Part shown: positions 1-7,137 of the stretch, piece by piece
How positions within the stretch are numbered: the first letter of the stretch is position 1
Layout of the letters: each line of letters opens with the position of its first letter
NCBI GenBank assembly: GCA_963932955.1
Contig: CAWVRK010000011.1
Coordinates: forward strand, 1 to 55,463
Origin: Flavicella sp963932955
Lineage (GTDB): Bacteria; Bacteroidota; Bacteroidia; Flavobacteriales; Flavobacteriaceae
Length of the DNA stretch: 55,463 nt
Direction of reading: 5' to 3'
The notes under the pieces: generated by a model
What the model was told of the DNA's origin: nothing
The model's input: only the letters and a program-made list of their open reading frames with translations
Databases searched by the model: none
Position numbers and translations under genes: made by a program

Positions 1-127
1 TGGTACTGTTATCTTAGACAATATCTACTTTTACTAGAATTTAAATTTAACACCCCTGTCCTTGATTGGGATTTGGAATTCAGAATTGGCATCCGTCACA
101 AAGACCTGCGTGGATTGCAAAATGGAC

Positions 128-180
128 AAACGCCAGGCACTTAAAACAGCTGTATTCTCTTATCCAGCGAGGCGTTTTTT
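128..180 (+). terminator. Candidate terminator of a gene left of the window
   Basis: AAACGCC (128-134) pairs with GGCGTTT (171-177). An inner GCTG/CAGC stem (149-152 with 165-168) lies between, and a T-rich run follows. The long branched loop makes this a moderate call. It would end a plus-strand transcript entering from the left edge. Confidence 0.45.
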
Positions 181-318
181 ATTTTTTGAGGACCCATTGG
201 TTTTTCCAAAGGGCGCGAGAGTTTTTGTTCGGTTGAATTTCTTTTCGTGAGCCCATGTCATTCGATGCAAGAAGCCGTATTTTTTATACAACAGGCACTG
301 CAAATCGAGCAATTTCAG

Positions 319-326
319 TATATTTG
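319..326 (+). promoter_or_regulatory. hisS promoter -7 box
   Basis: TATATTTG matches the Bacteroidota -7 consensus TAnnTTTG and ends 17 bases before the hisS ATG. The -33 triplet is only CTG at 298-300, with an 18-base spacer. Confidence 0.65.
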
Positions 327-343
327 CAACCTATTTTTAAATC

Positions 344-1720
344 ATGGCACAAAAACCGAGCATCCCCAAAGGAACCCGAGATTTTTCACCCGTAGAAGTT
401 GCGAAACGCAACTACCTCTTCGGCGTGTTGAAAAAGGCTTTCCAGCGCTTTGGTTTTGCTGCCATCGAAACCCCTTCTTTTGAGAATTCCAGCACCCTTA
501 TGGGGAAATACGGCGAAGAAGGAGACCGCTTGATTTTTAAAATTTTAAACTCGGGTGATTACTTAAAAAAAGCAGATACAGCCCTGTTGCAGGCCAAAGA
601 CAGTGCAAAGCTCACCACACAAATATCCGAAAAAGCCTTGCGCTACGACCTTACAGTCCCGTTTGCGAGGTACGTCGTACAACATCAAAACGAATTGGAA
701 ATGCCCTTCAAGCGTTTTCAAATACAACCCGTATGGAGAGCAGACCGACCTCAAAAAGGCCGTTTCCGTGAGTTTTTTCAATGCGACGCCGATGTGGTTG
801 GCAGCAAGTCCTTGTGGCAAGAAATAGAGTTTGTCCAGCTGTACGATGCCGTTTTCGACGAACTCGGTTTGCGAGGAACCACGGTAAAACTCAACAACCG
901 AAAGATTCTCTCCGGAATTGCGGAAATCATTGGCGCCAAAGACAAGCTGATTGATTTTACCGTTGCTTTGGACAAATTAGACAAAATCGGCAGCGCAGGA
1001 GTCACAGATGAGATGTTGGCCAAAGGCATTTCAGCAGCTGCCATCGAAAAAATAACCCCTTTGTTTTCCCTTACAGGAACCAACGCTGAGAAACTAGACC
1101 AATTGCAAGACCTGCTCGCCAATTCGGAAGAAGGCTTGAAAGGTGTGCAAGAACTGCGATTTGTCATCGAAAAAATAGACGCTTTGACCCTCGAGAGCAC
1201 CAACTTGGAATTGGATGTCACCTTGGCACGCGGCCTGAACTATTACACCGGAGCTATTTTCGAAGTGTCTGCCCCTGAAGGAGTTCAAATGGGCGCTGTT
1301 GGAGGAGGAGGACGTTACGACGACCTCACAGGTGTTTTTGGATTGAAAGACATGAGCGGTGTCGGAATCTCTTTTGGCTTGGACCGCATCTACCTCGTCA
1401 TGGAAGAATTGAACCTCTTTAAAACATTTGACCCACCGCGTCCTGACGTTGTTTTTGTCAATTTTGGAGACGAAGAGGCACTGTATTGCACCCGAGCCAT
1501 TCAGCAGTTGAGACGCCAAGGAGTAAATGCAGAACTCTATCCAGATTCGGCCAAAATGAAAAAACAAATGAACTATGCCAACAAAAGGGAAATCCCTTTC
1601 GTGGTCTTGGTTGGGTCCAAAGAAATCCAAGCCAATACCTATACCCTTAAAAATATGCAAAGCGGAACACAGCAAGAATGCAATTTCGATGCGTTGTTGA
1701 AAGTCTTGAATAATTCGTAA
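344..1720 (+). CDS. hisS: Histidyl-tRNA synthetase
   Basis: Class II aminoacyl-tRNA synthetase that charges tRNA-His with histidine in the cytoplasm. The 458-residue protein has the family layout. The catalytic core shows DLTVPFARYV, then the motif 2 stretch VWRADRPQKGRFREF. The histidine-binding LARGLNYYTGAIFEV and GGGGRYDDLTG segments follow, and motif 3 is GISFGLDRIYL. The last ~95 residues look like the HGTP anticodon-binding domain (VVFVNFGDEEA through PFVVLVGSKEI). The ATG at 344 gives the conserved N-terminus (KGTRDFSP) and lies 17 bases after a consensus -7 box. folE follows directly but has its own promoter. Confidence 0.97.
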   Translation: MAQKPSIPKGTRDFSPVEVAKRNYLFGVLKKAFQRFGFAAIETPSFENSSTLMGKYGEEGDRLIFKILNSGDYLKKADTALLQAKDSAKLTTQISEKALRYDLTVPFARYVVQHQNELEMPFKRFQIQPVWRADRPQKGRFREFFQCDADVVGSKSLWQEIEFVQLYDAVFDELGLRGTTVKLNNRKILSGIAEIIGAKDKLIDFTVALDKLDKIGSAGVTDEMLAKGISAAAIEKITPLFSLTGTNAEKLDQLQDLLANSEEGLKGVQELRFVIEKIDALTLESTNLELDVTLARGLNYYTGAIFEVSAPEGVQMGAVGGGGRYDDLTGVFGLKDMSGVGISFGLDRIYLVMEELNLFKTFDPPRPDVVFVNFGDEEALYCTRAIQQLRRQGVNAELYPDSAKMKKQMNYANKREIPFVVLVGSKEIQANTYTLKNMQSGTQQECNFDALLKVLNNS

Positions 1721-1725
1721 ATTTG
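1697..1725 (+). promoter_or_regulatory. folE promoter
   Basis: TTG (1697-1699), an 18-base spacer, then TAAATTTG (1718-1725). This is a full match to the Bacteroidota TTG/TAnnTTTG promoter. It overlaps the end of hisS, including its stop codon, and ends 18 bases before the ATG at 1744. Confidence 0.75.
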
Positions 1726-1743
1726 CCTTATAAAGTACACACC

Positions 1744-2430
1744 ATGTTTGAAGGAAAAAACGGAATGCATTCCGAAAATAGTGATGAATTGGGAGACAAC
1801 CACGTGGGCACTTCAGCCGAGACGCCGCTTCGCAAAGACGCTTTTGAGCTGTCTGATGCTGAAAAAATTGTCAAAATCGAAGAAAGTGTTCAAGAAATTT
1901 TGACCACACTTGGGATGGACTTGACAGACGACAGCCTGAGAGGAACCCCAAAACGTGTTGCCAAAGCCTTTGTCAAAGAATTGTTTTCTGGATTGAACCC
2001 CGACAACAAGCCGAAATTGTCCACTTTTGATAACAGCTACAAATACGGAGAGATGTTGGTAGAAAAGAACATTGTACTCTATTCTACCTGCGAACACCAT
2101 TTGCTGCCCATCGTTGGAAGAGCCCATGTGGCTTATATCTCCAAAGGAAAAGTAATTGGCCTGTCGAAGATGAACCGGATTGTAGATTATTTTGCCAAAC
2201 GCCCACAAGTTCAAGAACGACTGACCATGCAGGTGGTACAAGCTTTGCAAGAAGCGCTAGGCACCCAGGACGTGGCTTGTGTCGTCGATGCCAAACACTT
2301 GTGTGTCAATTCACGGGGGATCAAAGATATCGAAAGTAGTACGGTCACTTCAGAGTACGGAGGGGTTTTTAAAAACAAAGACGTCAAAAAAGAATTCTTG
2401 GAATACATCAAATTGGATACGGTTTACTAA
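1744..2430 (+). CDS. folE: GTP cyclohydrolase I
   Basis: Converts GTP to 7,8-dihydroneopterin triphosphate, the first step of tetrahydrofolate or pterin synthesis. The 228-residue protein has the family signatures: LRGTPKRVAKAF, the zinc- and substrate-site STCEHHLLPIVG, GLSKMNRIVDYFAKRPQVQE, and the second zinc cysteine in HLCVNSRGIKD. An in-frame TTG at 1723 is rejected as start because it lies inside the -7 box. The ATG at 1744 is 18 bases downstream of that box, the same spacing seen for hisS and typA. A strong hairpin terminator follows, so this is likely a single-gene transcript. Confidence 0.95.
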   Translation: MFEGKNGMHSENSDELGDNHVGTSAETPLRKDAFELSDAEKIVKIEESVQEILTTLGMDLTDDSLRGTPKRVAKAFVKELFSGLNPDNKPKLSTFDNSYKYGEMLVEKNIVLYSTCEHHLLPIVGRAHVAYISKGKVIGLSKMNRIVDYFAKRPQVQERLTMQVVQALQEALGTQDVACVVDAKHLCVNSRGIKDIESSTVTSEYGGVFKNKDVKKEFLEYIKLDTVY

Positions 2431-2451
2431 TTCTCGATTGCATTACAGACC

Positions 2452-2477
2452 AAGCGCCACTTACAGGCGCTTTTTTT
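2452..2477 (+). terminator. folE terminator
   Basis: AAGCGCC (2452-2458) pairs with GGCGCTT (2466-2472) around a 7-base loop, followed by a T run through 2477. Confidence 0.85.
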
Positions 2478-2536
2478 GTGCAATTTGCTTTGTCAAATTG
2501 CGCCCTTTTGAAAGAACCTTTCCAGAGAAATAAACC

Positions 2537-2544
2537 TATCTTTG
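2537..2544 (+). promoter_or_regulatory. DEAD-box helicase promoter -7 box
   Basis: TATCTTTG matches TAnnTTTG. No TTG lies at the ideal distance upstream. The box ends 18 bases before the proposed TTG start at 2563. Confidence 0.6.
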
Positions 2545-2562
2545 CAGTCTAAACAAACGATT

Positions 2563-3681
2563 TTGACAACATTTTCAAGTTTGGGCGTCTCCAAAGACTT
2601 CCACCAAGCACTCAAAGAGAACAAGCTACTAGTTCCGACAGAAATACAAGAAAAAACCCTCCCGGTATTGCTTCAGCAAGCGACAGATTTTATCGGTTTG
2701 GCACAAACAGGAACAGGAAAGACAGCTGCTTTTGGTTTGCCCATCCTGCAACAAATAGACCCTTCTAAGGACTATATCCAAGCCCTCATTCTCTCTCCCA
2801 CGCGTGAGTTGGTGCAGCAAATCAACAAACAACTGTTTCGCTTGACCAAATACGCTCCAGAAAAGATTTTTTCCGAAGAATTGTACGGGGGAGTGAAAAT
2901 AGACTTGCAAATAGCCAAGCTCAAAAGACCGACTCATTTTATTGTAGCCACACCAGGACGTTTGGTCGATTTGATTGAGCGCGGTGCCTTGGATCTGACC
3001 AAGATCAATACCTTGGTTTTGGACGAAGCAGACGAAATGTTGAGCATGGGTTTTAAGCAAGACCTCAATCGTATTTTAAATTACACCAATGGATTCCGAA
3101 AAACTTGGTTGTTTTCTGCGACCATGCCCGAAGAAATCCAGCGAATTGTAAAAACGTACATGGATCCAGAAGCGGTACGCGTAACTGTAGACGTAGATAC
3201 CTTGATCAACAAGAACATCACACACCAATACTGTTTGGTAAACGGAAAAGAAAAATACGACGCTTTGGTGTCTTTCCTAGAAGCCCATCCAGAGGGGAGA
3301 GGGATTGTTTTTTGTAAAACCAGAGCAGGTGTTCAAAACATGACCGAATACCTTGTGGAAGATGAATTCTCAGTAGGAGGATTGGAAGGAGAGATGGGGC
3401 AGCGAGACCGCGACAAAGTGATGCGTGCTTTTAAAAAGGGCAGCACAAGAATCTTAGTCGCAACCGACGTGGCTGCAAGAGGCATCGATGTCAAAGACTT
3501 GGCTTTTGTGATTCACTACCAATTGCCGGAACAGTTGGCTTACTACACGCACCGAAGTGGACGTACGGCAAGAGCCGGTAAAAAAGGAATTTCTTTAGCT
3601 TTCGTTACGGCTACCGAATTGGGACGCCTTCGAGAAATTGAAACGGACCTTCATATCAAAGCCACGCAAATACGTGTTTGA
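2563..3681 (+). CDS. DEAD-box RNA helicase, core only
   Basis: ATP-dependent RNA unwinding, likely in ribosome assembly or mRNA turnover. All core motifs are present: AQTGTGKT (Walker A), PTRELV, TPGRLVDL, DEAD, SAT, GIVFCKTR, ATDVAARGID and HRSGRTARAGK. The protein ends about 30 residues after the last motif, at roughly 372 residues. The C-terminal extension or RNA-binding domain of DeaD-type relatives is absent. There is no ATG near the N-terminus. The in-frame TTG at 2542 sits inside the -7 box, so TTG at 2563 is the better start. It converges on gcvT with only 20 bases between stops, and a weak hairpin (3715-3730) inside the 3' end of gcvT may serve as terminator. Confidence 0.88.
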   Translation: MTTFSSLGVSKDFHQALKENKLLVPTEIQEKTLPVLLQQATDFIGLAQTGTGKTAAFGLPILQQIDPSKDYIQALILSPTRELVQQINKQLFRLTKYAPEKIFSEELYGGVKIDLQIAKLKRPTHFIVATPGRLVDLIERGALDLTKINTLVLDEADEMLSMGFKQDLNRILNYTNGFRKTWLFSATMPEEIQRIVKTYMDPEAVRVTVDVDTLINKNITHQYCLVNGKEKYDALVSFLEAHPEGRGIVFCKTRAGVQNMTEYLVEDEFSVGGLEGEMGQRDRDKVMRAFKKGSTRILVATDVAARGIDVKDLAFVIHYQLPEQLAYYTHRSGRTARAGKKGISLAFVTATELGRLREIETDLHIKATQIRV

Positions 3682-3701
3682 AAAAAACAGTTAAGAGAGA
3701 T

Positions 3702-4784
3702 TTAGCCTTTGTAAAAAGGCGTTTTGACAACTTGTGCTTTTAACAAGCGTTTGCGCACACGGATGTAAATCTCACTCCCTGCTTTTGCAAACGCGCTTGG
3801 AACATAGCCCATGCCGATGCCTTTTTTGACTGTGGGGCCCATGGTTCCCGAAGTGACCCTTCCAATAAGGTTTCCCTTCACATCTGTGATTTCATAACCG
3901 TGACGGGGGACGCCTTTGTCCAGCAATTCAAAGCCGATTAATTTTTTGGAAACCCCGCTTTCCTTTTGCAGAAGTAAAGCTTCGCTGTTGGTGAATTTTT
4001 TACTGAATTTGGTGATCCATCCGAGCCCGGCCTCCAGAGGAGAAGTGCTGTCATCGATGTCATTCCCATAAAGGCAGTAACCCATTTCCAAACGAAGCGT
4101 GTCGCGTGCTGCCAATCCAATGGGCTGGATGTCAAATGCAGCCCCGGCTTCTAAAACACGGTTCCAAATCTGTAAAACGTCCTCGTTTTTACAATAAATT
4201 TCAAAGCCACCAGAGCCCGTATAGCCCGTTGCTGAAATCAATACGTCTTCTATTCCGGCAAAAGTGCCCATTTGAAAGCTGTAAAAAGGAATGTCTGCCA
4301 ATGAGACATTGCTAAGGATTTGCATAGCTGCTGCCGCTTTGGGGCCTTGAATGGCGAGTAGGGAATAAGCATCCGAAAGGTTTTCAACTGTCGCTCCAAC
4401 GGTATTCTGACCCTCGATCCATTTCCAATCTTTTTCTATGTTGGAAGCATTGACGACCAACAGGTATTCTTCTTCTTGCAATCGGTAGACCAGCAGGTCG
4501 TCTACAATCCCGCCAGTGGCATTGGGAAGGCAGCTGTATTGTGCCTTGCCGACCATGAGTTTGGCGACGTTGTTGGAAGTTACTTTTTGCAGCAAATCCA
4601 AAGCATGCGGTCCTTTCACAAAAAATTCACCCATATGGGATACGTCAAAAACCCCCACACTTTCGCGTACCGTTTGGTGTTCTTTGGTGACACCAGCGTA
4701 TTGTACGGGCATGTTAAAACCTGCAAAAGGGACGATCTTTGCGCCCAAAGCTTGGTGTGTGTCGTGAAGTGAGGTGTTTTTCAT
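3702..4784 (-). CDS. gcvT: Glycine cleavage system T protein (aminomethyltransferase)
   Basis: Transfers the methylene group from aminomethylated GcvH to tetrahydrofolate, releasing ammonia. The 360-residue length is normal. Family landmarks are FAGFNMPVQY, GVFDVSHMGEF, the folate-site segment with GGIVDDLLVYR, GFEIYC, ARDTLRLEMGYCLYG, and the C-terminal SGTMGPTVKKGIGMGYV. It lies 10 bases after thrC on the same strand, so it is probably the last gene of the threonine operon. gcvP and gcvH are not in the window. Confidence 0.95.
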   Translation of the reverse strand: MKNTSLHDTHQALGAKIVPFAGFNMPVQYAGVTKEHQTVRESVGVFDVSHMGEFFVKGPHALDLLQKVTSNNVAKLMVGKAQYSCLPNATGGIVDDLLVYRLQEEEYLLVVNASNIEKDWKWIEGQNTVGATVENLSDAYSLLAIQGPKAAAAMQILSNVSLADIPFYSFQMGTFAGIEDVLISATGYTGSGGFEIYCKNEDVLQIWNRVLEAGAAFDIQPIGLAARDTLRLEMGYCLYGNDIDDSTSPLEAGLGWITKFSKKFTNSEALLLQKESGVSKKLIGFELLDKGVPRHGYEITDVKGNLIGRVTSGTMGPTVKKGIGMGYVPSAFAKAGSEIYIRVRKRLLKAQVVKTPFYKG

Positions 4785-4794
4785 GCGCCTGAGT

Positions 4795-6099
4795 TTAGCA
4801 ACGTCTTTTTAGAAAGGACTTGAGTTCATCGTATGTAGCGATGGCAATGGCTTCCTTGTCGAGGTCCATCACAGCTTGAATTTGTGGAGGGATTGGCAAG
4901 TTTTCAGCCACACCCGGGTACAAAACATCTCTAAATTTGATCGGATGCGCTGTTTCCAAAAAGATCCCTTGTGCATCAGGTCTTGTCTTTAAATAATTTT
5001 TCAAAGCCAGGTAACCAATGGCACCGTGTGGTTCTGCGATGTAGTTGAGTTTTTTGAGCAAATGTCCCATGGCTGCCGTTGCTTCTGCATCTGTATAGCT
5101 GAAACCCGACAGGTTGGCCCGCAAGCGGTCCAATTTGTAGTCGTGGAGTTCTTCGATGCGTATAAAATTACTCGGAGCTCCCACATCCATGGCATTGGAA
5201 ATCGTCTGCACAGAAGGTTTTGGGGTGTAATTCCCGGTTTTCAAATAGTCTGGCACCACCTTATTGACATTGGTTCCTGTGACAAAGTGGTGGATGGGCA
5301 AGCCCAATCTTTGTGCCATCATTCCGGCACAAATGTTTCCAAAATTGCCGCTAGGGACAGAAAAGACCAAGTCTTTATTTTTGTCTTTTAGCTGTTTGTA
5401 GGCAAAGAAAAAATAAAACATCTGCGGCAGCCAACGAGCGATGTTGATTGAATTGGCAGAAGTCAGTTTCATATGGTCTGTCAAATCGCTGTCCAAAAAA
5501 GCCTTTTTCACCATCGCCTGGCAATCGTCAAAAGTTCCGGTAACTTCCAGCGCTTTGATATTTTGGCCAAGAGTAGTCAGTTGTTTTTCTTGTACGTCAC
5601 TCACCTTTCCACTAGGATAGAGGATGACCACATTGACACCTTCAACTCCTAAAAACCCACTGGCCACAGCACCTCCGGTATCCCCAGAAGTTGCGACGAG
5701 CACTGTAACCTCTTCTTGTGTTTGAGCGTTTTTGTTGAAATACCCCAAGCAGCGCGCCATAAAACGTGCACCGACATCCTTAAAAGCCATGGTCGGACCG
5801 TGGTAGAGTTCCAAAGAACCGATGTTTGTATCTACAGGGACTACTGGAAAATCAAAACAAAGGGTTTCTGCAATGATGGCTTTCAGCTCTTTTTCAGGAA
5901 TTTCATCTCCTACAAATTGTTGGATGGCGGCAAAAGCGATTTCTTCATGGCTGTACGTTGAGATGTTTTCAAAGAAAGCTGTTGGCAGCGGTGTGATGCT
6001 CTCCGGAAAATACAAGCCTTTGTCAGGAGCCAGTCCTTTGACGACAGCTTCTTCAAATGAGGTGTTGGGTGCTTTTTTGTTCAGGCTAAAATAATTCAT
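4795..6099 (-). CDS. thrC: Threonine synthase
   Basis: PLP enzyme converting O-phosphohomoserine to threonine. At 434 residues it fits the longer bacterial form. The PLP lysine is K107 in GPTMAFKDVG, and VATSGDTGGAVA and SVPSGNFGN form the phosphate-binding loops. The start gives MNYFSLNKKAP, the usual N-terminus of this family. Third structural gene of thrA-thrB-thrC-gcvT, 52 bases after thrB. Confidence 0.96.
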   Translation of the reverse strand: MNYFSLNKKAPNTSFEEAVVKGLAPDKGLYFPESITPLPTAFFENISTYSHEEIAFAAIQQFVGDEIPEKELKAIIAETLCFDFPVVPVDTNIGSLELYHGPTMAFKDVGARFMARCLGYFNKNAQTQEEVTVLVATSGDTGGAVASGFLGVEGVNVVILYPSGKVSDVQEKQLTTLGQNIKALEVTGTFDDCQAMVKKAFLDSDLTDHMKLTSANSINIARWLPQMFYFFFAYKQLKDKNKDLVFSVPSGNFGNICAGMMAQRLGLPIHHFVTGTNVNKVVPDYLKTGNYTPKPSVQTISNAMDVGAPSNFIRIEELHDYKLDRLRANLSGFSYTDAEATAAMGHLLKKLNYIAEPHGAIGYLALKNYLKTRPDAQGIFLETAHPIKFRDVLYPGVAENLPIPPQIQAVMDLDKEAIAIATYDELKSFLKRRC

Positions 6100-6151
6100 T
6101 GCAATAGGTATTGTTGTGTGTTTTTATTGTTTGAAGAGGCGGCAAACAGGC

Positions 6152-7072
6152 TTATAAAATTTTCATTCCTTCGGTGTTGATCTTAGAGACGTGTACGTCG
6201 TAATCAATCCCGACTTTGTCGTATACTTTTTTTATGCTATCTCCCACTTTTTCAGCTACTTCTATTCCTTTACTTAAAGCAAAAATAGAGGGTCCAGACC
6301 CTGAAATTCCCGCGCCCAAAGCACCGGATTTGAGGCTGGTTTCTTTGACCGCATTGTAAGCAGGAATCAAAATAGAGCGAATCGGTTCCACGATGTGGTC
6401 TTCGAGCGAACGGCCGATCAGGTCGTAATCTTCGGTGTACAATCCGCTGATCAATCCTCCGACATTTCCCCATTGTTGAATGGCTGTTTTTAAGGGGACG
6501 GCGCTTCGTAAGATTTCTCTGGCATCGGAAGTCTTGACTTCAATCTGTGGGTGAATCACTGTTGCGTACAATTCGGAAGGGGTATGAATTTTTATAACAT
6601 CCAAAGGCGCGGTACTGCGCACAAGTGTAACCCCTCCCAAAAGAGCAGGAGCGACATTGTCAGCGTGGGCCACGCCACTGGCCAAGCGTTCACCTTCCAT
6701 GGCAAAGGCAATCAAATCGTGGTTGCTAAAAGGGCGTCCCAGCAGTTCGTTGATGCCAAATACGGCGCCGGCACTGCTGGCGGCACTGGAACCGATGCCA
6801 CTTCCGGGTTTGATGTTTTTATAAATTTCGATTTCAAATCCAAAGACACTGTCTGTTTTTGAGAGCAGTGCCAAGGCAGCCACTCCGGCCACATTTTTAA
6901 GTGTGTCTAAAGGCAGTGTCTGTCCTATAATTTTTGTGATGCGCACCCCTTTTTCAGCGGTTTTCCGAATGACCATGCGGTCTCCGACACTGTCCAAGGC
7001 CAATCCAAGGACGTCAAAGCCACAAGAGACATTGGCAATGGTTGCTGGGCAAAACAATTCAATTTGGTTCAT
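6152..7072 (-). CDS. thrB: Homoserine kinase
   Basis: GHMP-family kinase that phosphorylates homoserine for threonine synthesis. The 306-residue protein has the N-terminal CPATIANVSCGFDVLG segment, the ATP loop PGSGIGSSAASSAGAV, and the C-terminal GAGISGSGPSIFAL. It follows thrA by 65 bases on the same strand and precedes thrC, so pathway order is kept. Confidence 0.96.
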   Translation of the reverse strand: MNQIELFCPATIANVSCGFDVLGLALDSVGDRMVIRKTAEKGVRITKIIGQTLPLDTLKNVAGVAALALLSKTDSVFGFEIEIYKNIKPGSGIGSSAASSAGAVFGINELLGRPFSNHDLIAFAMEGERLASGVAHADNVAPALLGGVTLVRSTAPLDVIKIHTPSELYATVIHPQIEVKTSDAREILRSAVPLKTAIQQWGNVGGLISGLYTEDYDLIGRSLEDHIVEPIRSILIPAYNAVKETSLKSGALGAGISGSGPSIFALSKGIEVAEKVGDSIKKVYDKVGIDYDVHVSKINTEGMKIL

Positions 7073-7137
7073 AATGCTGAGTATCCGTCCATTCTTCGTT
7101 TTCTGAGGTCTTTCAGAAATTCCAAGAGTGGCACATT

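Larger units (their letters stand above)
1..343. other. Non-coding stretch upstream of hisS
   Basis: No convincing gene. It contains a terminator-like inverted repeat (128-180) and the hisS promoter (near 319-326). The short frames across it have no recognisable motif. The first 120 bases may be the trailer of a gene outside the window. Confidence 0.5.

Noticed and set aside
1723..1743. Longer folE starting at TTG 1723
   Set aside because: The TTG is the last three bases of the -7 box TAAATTTG, so it would not be on the mRNA. The same artefact occurs at 2542 (helicase), 30529 (lpxD) and 9869 (leader ORF).
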